Positions 6,916 to 16,060 of a stretch of 36,264 nt of DNA are shown here, piece after piece (position 1 is the stretch's first letter; each line of letters opens with the position of its first letter). Source of the DNA: a virus; IMG/VR virus record IMGVR_UViG_3300036790_000378, positions 1-36,264 of that record. One strand, given 5' to 3'. A model generated the notes under the pieces. It saw nothing but the letters and a program-made list of their open reading frames with translations, did no database searches and was not told where the DNA came from. The translations under genes and the position numbers were made by a program.

Positions 6916-8429
6916 TTATAGCTGAGCTTTTTGCTACGCTCGGCTTGGAGCCCGATGAGCATTCGTGGCGCGCCGGCAACGAGCTGATCGAGCACGCGAA
7001 GACCGCCGTCGAGGCGCTCGCGGTGTACGAGGGATTCAAGCACGTCGTCGAGGCGTTCAACGGCGTCGCGGAATCGGTCGAGCACGCCGAGCTCGCCGCG
7101 AAGAGCCTCGGCACGACCGCCGCCGCGGTGCAGGAGCTCGCGTACTCGACGAAGCTACTCGGCCTGTCCAGCGAGGAGTCCGAGGACTCGCTGACGCACC
7201 TGGCGCGCTCGGTTGCGGATGCGCGCAAGGGCAGCGGGCCGGCCGCCGAGGCGTTCCAGAAGCTCGGCATCTCCATGAGCGACCCCGCGATCAAGAGCGG
7301 GGACACGTCGAAGATCCTCGACAGGGTCGCCGACGCGTTCGCGAAGCTGCCGGACGGCGCGACCAAGACTGCGCTGTCGATGGACCTGTTCTCGCGCAGC
7401 GGCGCCACGATGATCCCGCTGCTCGACAAGGGTGCCAAGGGACTGGCCGCGCTCCGCGAAGAGGCGCACGCGAGCGGCAACGTGATCGAAGGCGAGGGCG
7501 CCGAGTCGCTGCACGCCTACACCGACGCGGTGCGCGGCATCGGCGCGTCGTTCTCGGGACTGAAGAACACGCTCGTGGTGGGCCTGGCGCCGACGGTGGT
7601 CAAGCTCGCCGAGGAGTTCAAGACGTGGCTCGACGGTCACCACGAGCAGATCATCGACGGCATCACGTCCGCGGCGAGCGCGCTCGGGTCCGCACTGTCC
7701 ACGGTGGCGGACGTCGTCGGCGACGTCTACGACCTGTTCGTCGCCGCGTTCGACGGCGACACCGGCGCGCAGGCCGTCCTGATCGGCGTCGCCGCGGTCG
7801 TGGCGGCTTCCGTGGTCCCGGCGTTCATCGCGTGGGCGACCGCGACGCTCGCCGCGACGTGGCCGCTGCTCGCGATCGGCGCCGCGGTCGCCGCGGTCTC
7901 GCTGGGCGTGCTCGAGCTCGTCAAGCACTGGGACGGCGTGAAGCACGCGATCGGCGAGGCGTGGGACGAGCTCAAGAACGCCGGCGAGGCGGTGCTCGAT
8001 TGGATGGCCGACTTGCCGGTGATCAAGCAGCTGCTCGAGCTGATGGAGTGGATCAAGAACGAGGCGGGGTTCTCGACGGAGCACGGTGCCAAGGAGCAAG
8101 ACGTCCAGGACCAGGCCGACGCGTACCAGCGCGCGCATCCCGAGGATCCGACCCTGAAGAATGCGCCGTTCGCCGGTACCGATCAGGACCTGCAGAGCTT
8201 TAACCGCGACGTTCTGTCGATCGACGCCACGGGCGGCCCGGCGTTCTCGGCTCCTGTCGGCGGTCGCGGTGGCGACACGCACATCACGATCGGCTCGCCG
8301 AACATCCACATCACCGCGCCGAGCGGCGACGCGCGCGACATCTCGACTGCGGTGCAATCCGGCATCAGCGAGTGGTGGGACGGCACGCTACGCGACGCGC
8401 ACGCGGGCACCGGCGGAGCCGACCTGTGA
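6912..8429 (+). CDS. Tail tape measure protein (505 aa)
   Basis: The tape measure sets tail length and helps DNA entry. The N-terminus (IIAELFATLGLEPDEHSW) is typical of tape measures, followed by a long helical region with alternating Ala/Leu/Glu, a hydrophobic stretch at about residues 285-345 likely to cross a membrane, and a Gly/Ser-rich C-terminus. At 505 residues it is short, predicting a short tail. GTG 6912 overlaps the endonuclease stop. The first dozen or so codons are as AT-rich as the endonuclease gene, so the insertion may have altered the original N-terminus. Confidence 0.8.
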   Translation: MIIAELFATLGLEPDEHSWRAGNELIEHAKTAVEALAVYEGFKHVVEAFNGVAESVEHAELAAKSLGTTAAAVQELAYSTKLLGLSSEESEDSLTHLARSVADARKGSGPAAEAFQKLGISMSDPAIKSGDTSKILDRVADAFAKLPDGATKTALSMDLFSRSGATMIPLLDKGAKGLAALREEAHASGNVIEGEGAESLHAYTDAVRGIGASFSGLKNTLVVGLAPTVVKLAEEFKTWLDGHHEQIIDGITSAASALGSALSTVADVVGDVYDLFVAAFDGDTGAQAVLIGVAAVVAASVVPAFIAWATATLAATWPLLAIGAAVAAVSLGVLELVKHWDGVKHAIGEAWDELKNAGEAVLDWMADLPVIKQLLELMEWIKNEAGFSTEHGAKEQDVQDQADAYQRAHPEDPTLKNAPFAGTDQDLQSFNRDVLSIDATGGPAFSAPVGGRGGDTHITIGSPNIHITAPSGDARDISTAVQSGISEWWDGTLRDAHAGTGGADL

Positions 8430-9271
8430 CGACGCCTCGCCGCTCCATCGTCATCGGCGCGTACACGATCGACGCGTCGATCCGCGAAGTGCACACCTAC
8501 GAGAGCGAAGTGACGCAGTTCCCGGTCGAGCAGGGCTCGCCGATCGCCGACAACGTGCGCCCGAAGCCGATCACGGTGCAGCTCGAAGGCGTCGTCAGCG
8601 ACACGCCGCTGCCGCCGATCGCGCAGGGTCGTGATGTCGTGGGCTCGGGACAAGGCGACGGCGACGACTCGCCGCCGAGCGTCGGCGCGCTGGCGGCGCT
8701 GCTCGCGATCCGTGACGCGCGCGAGCCGGTCACGATCTCGACGGCGCTGAAGTCGTACGACAACATGGCGCTGCAGAACCTCGAGATCCCGCGCGACACG
8801 ACGACGGGCGAGGCGCTGCGCTTCACCGCGACGTTCGTGCAGATCGTGATCGTCACGACGACGCGTGCCCTTGTGCGCACCACGGTCGCTCGGACCGCTC
8901 GCCCGGGCGACAGCGCCGCGAAGAACTTCGGCAAGCACGTCGGCCCGAACGTCGCGATCGTCTACGTCATCTCGCTGCCCGCGAACACGATCCCGTCGAC
9001 GGTGGCGTCGTACACGCGAATCTATGGACCGCCGGTCCTGCAGGACTCGACCGGCTTCCATTTCCGCGACGTCAATCCGAAGACGACGCCGCCCGACGGC
9101 TACGTCGCGAAAAACCAGTACCACGCGCTCGGCTCGTCGGCATCCGACACGGTGCCGAGCGACGCGACCGGCTACGACCCGGGCACGAACACGTGGACGA
9201 ACGATCAAGGTCTGCCCGTCTCGGCCGTCCCGCCGCCGGACGTGCCCGACTGGACCTTCCCGATGAAATGA
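8426..9271 (+). CDS. Dit-like baseplate protein (281 aa)
   Basis: GTG 8426 overlaps the tape-measure stop. The first 150 residues are beta-rich, with DASIREVHTYESEVTQFPVE, a P-I-T-V-Q-L-E-G strand and GALAALLAIRDAREPVTIST, resembling the N-terminal domain of Dit-like tail proteins that form the hub ring at the tail tip. The C-terminal third has no recognised domain. Position directly after the tape measure and before the plug and hub genes supports a baseplate role. Confidence 0.68.
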   Translation: MTTPRRSIVIGAYTIDASIREVHTYESEVTQFPVEQGSPIADNVRPKPITVQLEGVVSDTPLPPIAQGRDVVGSGQGDGDDSPPSVGALAALLAIRDAREPVTISTALKSYDNMALQNLEIPRDTTTGEALRFTATFVQIVIVTTTRALVRTTVARTARPGDSAAKNFGKHVGPNVAIVYVISLPANTIPSTVASYTRIYGPPVLQDSTGFHFRDVNPKTTPPDGYVAKNQYHALGSSASDTVPSDATGYDPGTNTWTNDQGLPVSAVPPPDVPDWTFPMK

Positions 9272-9277
9272 ACCGCC

Positions 9278-9646
9278 ATGGCCATCCAGCAAATCCCGCT
9301 GCAACAGGGCGTCGCGAACTACCGTGTCGGCGTGACGCTCGACGGCGTCGCGTACCTGTTCGACCTCTCGTGGAACGCCTACGACGAATCGTGGTGGCTC
9401 AGCGTGTACGACGCGACCGAGGCGCCGATCCGGACCGGCATCAAGTGCGTGCTCGGGACGTTCCTCGGACGCACGTGCCAGACCGCGCCGTTCTTCGTCG
9501 GCGCGCTGGTCTGCTACGACACGAGCGGCCAGCAGCTCGACGCCGCGTTTAACGACTTCGGGACGCGCGTGAAGATGGCGTACCTGCCGGCGATCGACCT
9601 GATCGCTTTCGAGCAGACCCCCGACGCGTTCTCCGAGGGCACGTGA
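9278..9646 (+). CDS. Baseplate plug protein, Pam3 gp18-like (122 aa)
   Basis: Small beta protein with the pattern QQIPLQQGVANYRVGVTLDG, then LSWNAYDESWWLSVYD, matching the plug domain described for cyanophage Pam3 gp18. That protein closes the tail tube lumen at the baseplate. It lies between the Dit-like and hub genes, as in Pam3-type baseplates. ATG 9278 is 6 bases after the previous stop. Confidence 0.72.
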   Translation: MAIQQIPLQQGVANYRVGVTLDGVAYLFDLSWNAYDESWWLSVYDATEAPIRTGIKCVLGTFLGRTCQTAPFFVGALVCYDTSGQQLDAAFNDFGTRVKMAYLPAIDLIAFEQTPDAFSEGT

Positions 9647-10548
9647 GCTCGCGGCTGTTCAAGCGCGGCGCGCGCGTCACCGCGTACCAGGCGCAGCCGC
9701 TCGGCGCCGGCGGATTCACCGCGCAGAACCCCGGCTACTTTCAGCCGCTGCCGAACGCGATCGTGATCGAGAACCTGCGCGTGCAGTTCAAGATCGAGAA
9801 GTCGATCACGCGCACGCCGAACAAGTGCGAGCTCACGATCTCGAACTGCGCCCCCGACACGCGCACGCTGCTGCAATCCAAACCGACGCGCATCATGCTC
9901 GAGGCCGGCTACGACGGCGACCTTCGCCACGTGATCACCGGCGACGTCCGCCACGGCTACTCGCACTACGTCGACGGCGATTGGGAGACGGTCGTCGAGC
10001 TCGCGGACGGCGACCGCGCGTACCGCTACGCTGCGGTGTCGCGGTGCTTCCCGAAGGGCACGAACGTCGTCACCGCTCTCGCCTACGCGGCGTCCACGAT
10101 GGGCTTGCAGCTGTCGTCGGACATCGCAGCGAGCTCCGATCTGCGCGCGCAGTTCGCGACCGGTCGCACGCTGCAGGGTCCGGCGCGCGACGAACTGACG
10201 CGGCTGCTCGCGCCGTACGGCTACCACTGGTCGATTCAAGACGGTCAACTGCGCATCCTCAAGGATCAGAACGCCGCGCCGGGCACCGCGTTCCTGATCG
10301 CGCAGTCGACCGGCATGATCGGCTCGCCGGAGTACGCGATTCCAGACAAGGCCGGGCAGCCGCCGCAACTCAAGGCGCAGTCGCTCCTGTACACGGACCT
10401 CACCGGCGGCGCGATGGCCCAGGTGCAGAGCGAGCAGATCAACGGCTTCTTCCGGTTGAACAAGATCACGCACGATGGCGACACGCACGGCGATCCGTGG
10501 ACGAGCTCCATCGAGGCGTCACCCTCACCGCAGACGAGGGCCGCGTGA
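9643..10548 (+). CDS. Baseplate hub protein, gp44/gp27-like (301 aa)
   Basis: Hub that joins tube and spike. It contains FKIEKSITRTPNKCELTISN early on (typical of hub first barrels), a central VVELADGDRAYR, and the segment RDELTRLLAPYGYHWSIQDG followed by LRILKD, a pattern widespread in late-control D / XkdQ-type hubs. Start GTG 9643 overlaps the plug stop. The next gene is a spike protein, as expected. Confidence 0.8.
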   Translation: MSSRLFKRGARVTAYQAQPLGAGGFTAQNPGYFQPLPNAIVIENLRVQFKIEKSITRTPNKCELTISNCAPDTRTLLQSKPTRIMLEAGYDGDLRHVITGDVRHGYSHYVDGDWETVVELADGDRAYRYAAVSRCFPKGTNVVTALAYAASTMGLQLSSDIAASSDLRAQFATGRTLQGPARDELTRLLAPYGYHWSIQDGQLRILKDQNAAPGTAFLIAQSTGMIGSPEYAIPDKAGQPPQLKAQSLLYTDLTGGAMAQVQSEQINGFFRLNKITHDGDTHGDPWTSSIEASPSPQTRAA

Positions 10549-11192
10549 GTGACGTCGAGCCGACCCCGAATCTCGCGACGGTGCTCGGCAAGGCGTTCGC
10601 CGCGCACGCGCGCTGGATGCGCGTCGCGCTGCCCGGCCGCGTCGAGAGCTACGACGCGTCGACGCAGACCTGCTCGGTGCAGCCGCTCGTGCAGGACGGT
10701 GTGAACGACGAGACGGGCACGCGGAACGCGGTGCGGTTGCCGGTCGTGCAGAGCGTGCCGGTGGCGTGGCTCGGCGGCGGCGGCTGTTCGATCACGTCGC
10801 CGCTCGCGGCCGGCGACACGGTGCTGCTCGTGTTCTCGAGCTCGTCGATCGACCGCTGGGTCGCGCTCGGCGGTGAGGTCGATCCGATCGACGATCGGCG
10901 CCACCACATCACCGACGCGTTCGCGATCCCGTGCGTCAACGATCTGCAGCACGTGCTCGGATCGGATGCCGTCGACGGCACCGCACTGGTCGTGAAGGCA
11001 CCGACGGTCAAGCTCGGCAGCTCGTCGGCGGCCGATCCGCCGGCGCTTAACGTCGACCTCGCCGCGGTGATCGCGGCGATCGTGGCGTGCACGCCGGCCG
11101 AGCTCGAGACTGGGCTCGCGGGGCTCAAGGCGGCGATCATCTCGGCCTTCCCATCCCCGCCGACCGGCGCGACGAAAGTTCTCGTGGAGTGA
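10545..11192 (+). CDS. Baseplate spike, gp138 N-terminal-domain family (215 aa)
   Basis: The segment RVALPGRVESYDASTQTCSV followed by VQPLV matches the OB-fold N-terminal domain of phi92 gp138-type spikes. The middle carries LAAGDTVLLVFSSSSIDRW. The C-terminus is short and includes KLGSSSAADPPALNVDLAAV, a common spike ending. It pierces the outer membrane at contraction. GTG 10545 overlaps the hub stop. Confidence 0.8.
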   Translation: MSDVEPTPNLATVLGKAFAAHARWMRVALPGRVESYDASTQTCSVQPLVQDGVNDETGTRNAVRLPVVQSVPVAWLGGGGCSITSPLAAGDTVLLVFSSSSIDRWVALGGEVDPIDDRRHHITDAFAIPCVNDLQHVLGSDAVDGTALVVKAPTVKLGSSSAADPPALNVDLAAVIAAIVACTPAELETGLAGLKAAIISAFPSPPTGATKVLVE

Positions 11193-11195
11193 ATC

Positions 11196-11645
11196 ATGGC
11201 GACCACCGACGCAGCGGGACGACCGCTTCCCCTCTCGACCGACCCGGTCGACTTCGCGCAAGATCCGACGACGGGCGACCTCGTGATCGTCGGCGGCAAG
11301 CTGCAAACGGTCGCGGGCGCGGGCGCCGCCGAGCAGGGCATCCGACGCCGCATCAAGCGCGTCGCTGGCGAGTGGTTCCTCGATCTCGACGCCGGGGTGC
11401 GTTGGCTCGAGAACGACGCCGTGACGGCGCAACAGGCCATCCTCGCGCAAGGCTTCGACCCCGCGAAGGCCGACGCCGAGATCCGGGCGGCCATCCTCGA
11501 CGCGCCGGCCGTTACCTCGGTGGCGTCGCTGGCGATCGCGTTCGACCGATCCACCCGCAAGGCGGCGATCACCTTCGGGGCCGTGTGCTCGTTCGCCGAC
11601 CTGAGCGCCGACGCGCTCGTGACCGGCGCGATGACCGTTCCGTAA
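11196..11645 (+). CDS. Baseplate wedge protein, gp25 / Mu gp46-like (149 aa)
   Basis: The gp25-like pattern is clear: an N-terminal DPTTGDLVIVGGKLQTV, then GAAEQGIRRRIKRVAGEWFL with DLDAGVRW. This small protein joins wedges to the sheath start. It precedes the J gene as in Mu and P2. The TAA stop at 11643-11645 is also the first part of the shared TAAYCCCGCAG motif. Confidence 0.85.
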   Translation: MATTDAAGRPLPLSTDPVDFAQDPTTGDLVIVGGKLQTVAGAGAAEQGIRRRIKRVAGEWFLDLDAGVRWLENDAVTAQQAILAQGFDPAKADAEIRAAILDAPAVTSVASLAIAFDRSTRKAAITFGAVCSFADLSADALVTGAMTVP

Positions 11646-11653
11646 CCCCGCAG
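11643..11653 (+). promoter_or_regulatory. Third copy of the TAAYCCCGCAG motif (one mismatch)
   Basis: TAACCCCGCAG differs from the copies at 3877 and 16609 at one base. It lies 42 bases before GTG 11685, matching the 43- and 45-base distances of the other two copies. The overlap with a stop codon means it could be coincidental. Confidence 0.25.
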
Positions 11654-11684
11654 GGAGCGGCGACGGGCGGTCGACGCTGGCATC

Positions 11685-13085
11685 GTGACCGTCGCGTATG
11701 GGCTGACTCCGACCGGCTTCGTGGCGAAAACGACGGACGTCGTACGCCAGCAGGTTGACGCGAGCGCGATCGCATCGTTTGGCGCGTCGTGGGACACGAG
11801 CGACGCGAGCGTCTACGGCGAGATGGCCGGCATCTTCTGCGCGGCCGCGGGCGACGCGTGGGGCGCCGCGCAGGGCGCGAGCGCGTGCTTCGATCCGGAC
11901 GCGTCGACCGGAGCAGCACTCGACGGCGTCGCGGCGTTGACCGGTACGTTTCGCGAGCCACCAAAGTCGAGCGTCGTCACGCTGACGCTGACCGGCACGC
12001 CGACCACGACCGTCGACGCAGGTTCGCTCGTTGCCGCGACCAGCACGGGCGCGCAGTTCGGGACGAGCGCGAACGCGATCATCGCATCGGTCGCCGCGTG
12101 GGGAGCGAGCACCGGGTACACCGCCGGCGCGAGCGGCAGCCCGGGCGCGGGGTCGCGTGTCACCAACGGCGGCAACGTCTACCTGTGCATCGTCTCCGGA
12201 ACGTCCGCGGGCAGCGGCGGACCGACCGGGACCGGATCGTCGATCGTCGACGGCGGCGTCACGTGGCAGTGGCTCGGCGCCGGCACCGGCGCGGTCGATG
12301 CGGTGGCCGCTAGCGTCGATCAAGGCGCGATCGTCGGCGCGAGCGGAGACATCACGACGATCGCCACCCCGGTGGGCGGCTGGTCGAACGTCGTCAACCT
12401 GCTCGACGCGACCCTCGGCGCCGCGGTGCAGACCGACGCGAGCCTGCGCGCGACCCGGACCGCCGAGCTGTCCTCGAGCGGCGCGGGCACGCCCGACGCG
12501 ATCCGCGCCGCCGTGCTCAAGGTCTCCGGCGTGACGACGTGCACCGTGTTCAACAACGCGACGAGCTCGAGCGTCACCATGGACGGCGACACGATGCCGC
12601 CGAACAGCATGGAGGCGCTCGTCCAGGGCGGCGCCGACGCGGACATCGCCGCAGCGCTGTTCGCCGAGTGGCCGGGCGGCATCGCGTACGCAGGCACGAC
12701 GAGCGTCACGGTCACCGATTCGCAGGGTCAGCCGCAGGTCGTGCAGTTCTCGCGGCCGACCACGACGCCGATCTACGTGACGATCAGCGTCACCGTCGAT
12801 GCGACGCAGTTCTCGAGCGGTGGCACGACCGCCATCGCCGAGGCGATCGCCGACTGGGGCAACGGCCTGGCGGTCGGTCGCGACGCGGTTGCCGCCGCGC
12901 TCGGTGCGCAAGCGTTCACGGTGCCGGGCGTACTCGACGTGCCGCGGTCCGGATCGCTCGGCGGCACGCTGATCGACACGAGCGCGAGCCCGAGCTCGGA
13001 CGCTACGGTGGTCATCGGTTCGCGGCACCTCGCGACATACGACACCAGCCGCATCGTCGTGAACGTTACGGATGGTTCGCCATGA
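11685..13085 (+). CDS. Baseplate assembly protein J-like (Mu gp47 type, 466 aa)
   Basis: Wedge protein of the J family. Features are the N-terminal GFVAKTTDVVRQQVDASAIA, the helical DPDASTGAALDGVAALTGTF, a C-terminal half with DASLRATRTAELSSSGAGT and ISVTVDATQF, and closing beta-rich segments. A Gly-rich module near residues 145-190 (carbohydrate- or tail-fibre-like, NGGNVYLCIVSGTSAGSGGP) is inserted in the first half. Start is GTG 11685 after a 39-base gap. The ATGA overlap at 13082 couples it to the fibre gene. Confidence 0.85.
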   Translation: MTVAYGLTPTGFVAKTTDVVRQQVDASAIASFGASWDTSDASVYGEMAGIFCAAAGDAWGAAQGASACFDPDASTGAALDGVAALTGTFREPPKSSVVTLTLTGTPTTTVDAGSLVAATSTGAQFGTSANAIIASVAAWGASTGYTAGASGSPGAGSRVTNGGNVYLCIVSGTSAGSGGPTGTGSSIVDGGVTWQWLGAGTGAVDAVAASVDQGAIVGASGDITTIATPVGGWSNVVNLLDATLGAAVQTDASLRATRTAELSSSGAGTPDAIRAAVLKVSGVTTCTVFNNATSSSVTMDGDTMPPNSMEALVQGGADADIAAALFAEWPGGIAYAGTTSVTVTDSQGQPQVVQFSRPTTTPIYVTISVTVDATQFSSGGTTAIAEAIADWGNGLAVGRDAVAAALGAQAFTVPGVLDVPRSGSLGGTLIDTSASPSSDATVVIGSRHLATYDTSRIVVNVTDGSP

Positions 13086-14566
13086 TCAAACACACGTTTG
13101 TTTCTGCCAAACCGGCGTCGACCGATGCCAGCGTAGTAGGCGCCAGCCAGTGGAACGCCGATCACACCATCACGAGCGACGTCGACTTTGCGACGCACAA
13201 AGCGATCAACGTCGTCGATCCGACCAGCGCCCAAGATGCGGCGACGAAGAACTACGTCGACACGCACGCGGGCGGCGGATTCTCCAAGGTGAGCGGCAGT
13301 TTCAACGCCGGCACGTACACCGTCACGGCGACCGCATCGAGCAATGCGATCGTCGAGGTTCCCAACTCGACGGCCGACACGGCGATCGTGCTCGTCGATC
13401 TCGGCACCGCCCCGTCGACCGGGCAGATCTTAGTGATCTCCGTGTTGCCGACGGCGACCTTCGGATTCGACATCTTGACCGGCGGCACGGCGAGCGGAAC
13501 AGCGAAGGCATTTGCGGCGAGCTCGAGCATCGCGCCGCCCGGATCGGCCGTTTGGTTCTATTACAACGGCACGCAATGGTCGCCGCTGTTCGCTACGCCC
13601 GGGCAGACACTGAAGGTCACGACCTCGATCATCAGCGCGAACAGCATCAGCGCGAGCGGCGACATCACAGCGATCCAGCTGCTAATGGGCGGTGCGCTGC
13701 GCGTGCAGGCGTGCATCCTCACGACGAGCATCGGCGCAAACGCCACGGTCGATCTGAACGCGACGAGCGAGGGCGTCGTGCAGCGGCTGTTCACGCACGG
13801 ACAGACCGGCGCGGGAAGCATCAGCAACATCATCAACAGCGCCGCGACGCCGACCGGCGGTCAGTCGATCGAAATCACGAACGATTCGGCGTTCAACGTC
13901 ACGCTCAATGCGATGGCGGGTGGCACCGGCCAGATCTGGCTGCCGAACTCGATGACAACGCTCGTCATCCAGCCCGGTATGACCGTGTTTTGCGACTACG
14001 ACAGCGCGAACGAGCTGGGCCATGGCTCGGATGTCGTGATCGTTCAAGGCTGGTCGTCGGCGACGGCGGTGTTCGGTTCGAGCGGCGGCTACTGGGGCAA
14101 GTCCGGGCTCATTCTGATCAACGAGTCGACGGGCGACATCATCTCCGCTGGCAACGTGACCGCGAGCGGATCCGTCACGTCCGGTCAAAACTTTTCCGCC
14201 GGCGGCGCCGTTCTCATGTTCAGTGACCTCGCGACGTCGAGCGGCGACGCCGACGTCAGTCTCACGGCCGCCGGAACCGGCGCGGTAAAGATCAACGCCA
14301 ACACCGCCGGTCTCGCTAACGGCGGCACGGGCGGCCTTGTCGTCTACGGCGGCGCGAACGGCTCGACACCGAAGGTGGCGCTCAGCGCCGACGGAACGAT
14401 CACGCTCAACAACGGCCCGAAGATTCACACCGGATCCGGCTCGCCGAACAGCAGCGTCACGGGCAACCCGGGCGACTTGTATCTGAACACCGGCGGCGGG
14501 TCCGTGACGACGTTGTGGGTCAAGGAATCCGGCACCGGCACGAACACGGGGTGGGTCGGGAAGTGA
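13082..14566 (+). CDS. Tail fibre protein (494 aa)
   Basis: The N-terminal part has ASQWNADHTI and VVDPTSAQDAATKNYVD, a pair of motifs seen at the base-attachment end of many phage fibres. The rest is low in charge, rich in Thr/Ser/Gly/Ala, with beta-strand repeats, and ends with SVTGNPGDLYLNTGG and a Trp-containing tip. It recognises the host surface. Its place between J and the gpI-like gene, rather than after gpI, is a variation on P2/Mu order. ATG 13082 overlaps the J stop. Confidence 0.78.
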   Translation: MIKHTFVSAKPASTDASVVGASQWNADHTITSDVDFATHKAINVVDPTSAQDAATKNYVDTHAGGGFSKVSGSFNAGTYTVTATASSNAIVEVPNSTADTAIVLVDLGTAPSTGQILVISVLPTATFGFDILTGGTASGTAKAFAASSSIAPPGSAVWFYYNGTQWSPLFATPGQTLKVTTSIISANSISASGDITAIQLLMGGALRVQACILTTSIGANATVDLNATSEGVVQRLFTHGQTGAGSISNIINSAATPTGGQSIEITNDSAFNVTLNAMAGGTGQIWLPNSMTTLVIQPGMTVFCDYDSANELGHGSDVVIVQGWSSATAVFGSSGGYWGKSGLILINESTGDIISAGNVTASGSVTSGQNFSAGGAVLMFSDLATSSGDADVSLTAAGTGAVKINANTAGLANGGTGGLVVYGGANGSTPKVALSADGTITLNNGPKIHTGSGSPNSSVTGNPGDLYLNTGGGSVTTLWVKESGTGTNTGWVGK

Positions 14567-15195
14567 GCGATGCGTTTGACGTCGGATGCTTCGATCCGGA
14601 CGTCTTCGACGCTGGTGTCACGCTGCCCGTCGTCGGCGTAGACGTGCCGGACCTCGTCGCCGAGGCGCTCTCGCGGCTGCTCGAGCAGGACAAGAACAAG
14701 CCGAACGTCGCCGCGCTGCTGACCGCGATCGTGTCGCCGCTGCAGGACGTCGTGAACGCCTGCTGGCAGCTTCAGACGCAGCGCACGCTCGACACGGCGA
14801 TCGCGGCGCAGCTCGACGGCCTTGGCAGTATCGAAGACTTCGCTCGGCAGGGACTCGACGACGATACATATCGGCGCTACCTGCGCGCGAAGGTCGCCGC
14901 GGACAAGAGCGACGGGACCGTCGAGGCGCTGATCGGCGTGGCGGTCGCAGCGCTGAGCGATCTGTCGTCGCTGGTTATCGTGACGCCGCAGCCGAACGCC
15001 GAAGTTCTCGTGCGCATCGCCGACATCGTGCTCGCCGACGCGGTCGGAGCGATCGTCTACGCGCTCGAGGCGGTCGCGGCGAAGGGCGGCGTGCGGATCA
15101 TCGTGCAGTGGACGACATATCCGCTGGCCAACACATTTCGGCTGGACGTTGGCCCCGGACTCGATTCCGGGCACCTCGCCAGTGCGGAGGGATGA
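14563..15195 (+). CDS. DUF2612-like baseplate protein, gpI counterpart (210 aa)
   Basis: GTG 14563 overlaps the fibre stop. The DUF2612 pattern is visible: a helical region AEALSRLLEQDKNKPNVAAL, then RTLDTAIAAQLDGLGSIEDF and RQGLDDDTYRRYLRAKVAAD. Such proteins end the wedge and connect to fibres, as P2 gpI does. The following gene starts right at the stop. Confidence 0.78.
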   Translation: MSDAFDVGCFDPDVFDAGVTLPVVGVDVPDLVAEALSRLLEQDKNKPNVAALLTAIVSPLQDVVNACWQLQTQRTLDTAIAAQLDGLGSIEDFARQGLDDDTYRRYLRAKVAADKSDGTVEALIGVAVAALSDLSSLVIVTPQPNAEVLVRIADIVLADAVGAIVYALEAVAAKGGVRIIVQWTTYPLANTFRLDVGPGLDSGHLASAEG

Positions 15196-16053
15196 ATGTC
15201 GAAACCGAGCGCACTTCCCATTTGGGATTCCGGAAACGTAAACACGTCGCCAACGACCGGCGGTCATCAGACGAGCGGATTCGCGAACGGCGAGATCCCT
15301 ACGGCGGCAGAGATTAATTACTTTTGGCTGCTCCTCTGCACATGGATCGCGTGGATCCTCAACAACGTCGCGACCATTTCGCGCGCTCGTACGCCGCCGA
15401 CGATCGTCACGTCGAGCACGAACGTCACGCTGCAGGTCGCGAGCTTGAGCGGCAGCAACAGCACGGTCTGCTACGCGACGAGCTCGGCCGCGCCAAGCGG
15501 ATCGTTCAACCTCGATCTCGACATCCCGCAAGGCTACAAGCTCGCGTCGCTGACGGTTCGCGTGTACGGGCCGACGGGCAATGGCTTCAATCTCGGAATC
15601 GAATCGTACAGCGATGGCGGCACCGTTCCAGCGACGCTCGCGTCGATGACCGGCGTTCCCGGCGGCGGCACGACGTCGTGGGGATCCGATCACACGTTCA
15701 ATTTCGCCGCGGCCAGTGCGGCGCAATCGTTCACCGCGGCGAGCGGCGGCATCTACACGCGATCGACGGGCAGTTTCGTCACCGACGGCTTCTTCGTCGG
15801 CCAGGCCGTGCAGTGGTCGGGGTTCACGAACTCGGGCAACAACGTCGCGGGCGTGATCTCGGCGGTCAGCGCGCTGAGCATGACGATCAGCACGACGGGG
15901 CAGACCTCCGAGACGGCGGTCGCCGCGAGCGTCACGAACACGATGCCGACGACGGACGGCACGTTCATCCCGCAGCTGACCGTGACCGGCTTCGGATCGA
16001 CGGCGAGCACCACGGCACTTTCGTACCTGCGCTACACCGTCGCGCCGCAGTAA
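15196..16053 (+). CDS. Fibre- or baseplate-associated structural protein (285 aa)
   Basis: The N-terminus (PIWDSGNVNTSPTTGGHQTS then GFANGEIPTAAEINYFWLLL) resembles the attachment start of many phage appendage proteins. The middle is a beta-rich lectin-like region with GSFNLDLDIPQGYKLASLTV. Around residues 185-240 is a module with FVTDGFFVGQAVQWSGFTNS and GNN, common in tail fibres. No catalytic motif is visible. It is the last plus-strand virion gene before the strand switch. Confidence 0.65.
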   Translation: MSKPSALPIWDSGNVNTSPTTGGHQTSGFANGEIPTAAEINYFWLLLCTWIAWILNNVATISRARTPPTIVTSSTNVTLQVASLSGSNSTVCYATSSAAPSGSFNLDLDIPQGYKLASLTVRVYGPTGNGFNLGIESYSDGGTVPATLASMTGVPGGGTTSWGSDHTFNFAAASAAQSFTAASGGIYTRSTGSFVTDGFFVGQAVQWSGFTNSGNNVAGVISAVSALSMTISTTGQTSETAVAASVTNTMPTTDGTFIPQLTVTGFGSTASTTALSYLRYTVAPQ

Positions 16054-16060
16054 CGGTCGC

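Noticed and set aside
10266-13028. A 920-codon minus-strand ORF opposite the spike, gp25-like and J genes
   Set aside because: Arg/Asp/Arg-rich antisense sequence produced by high GC in the third codon position; the plus-strand frames match known families.
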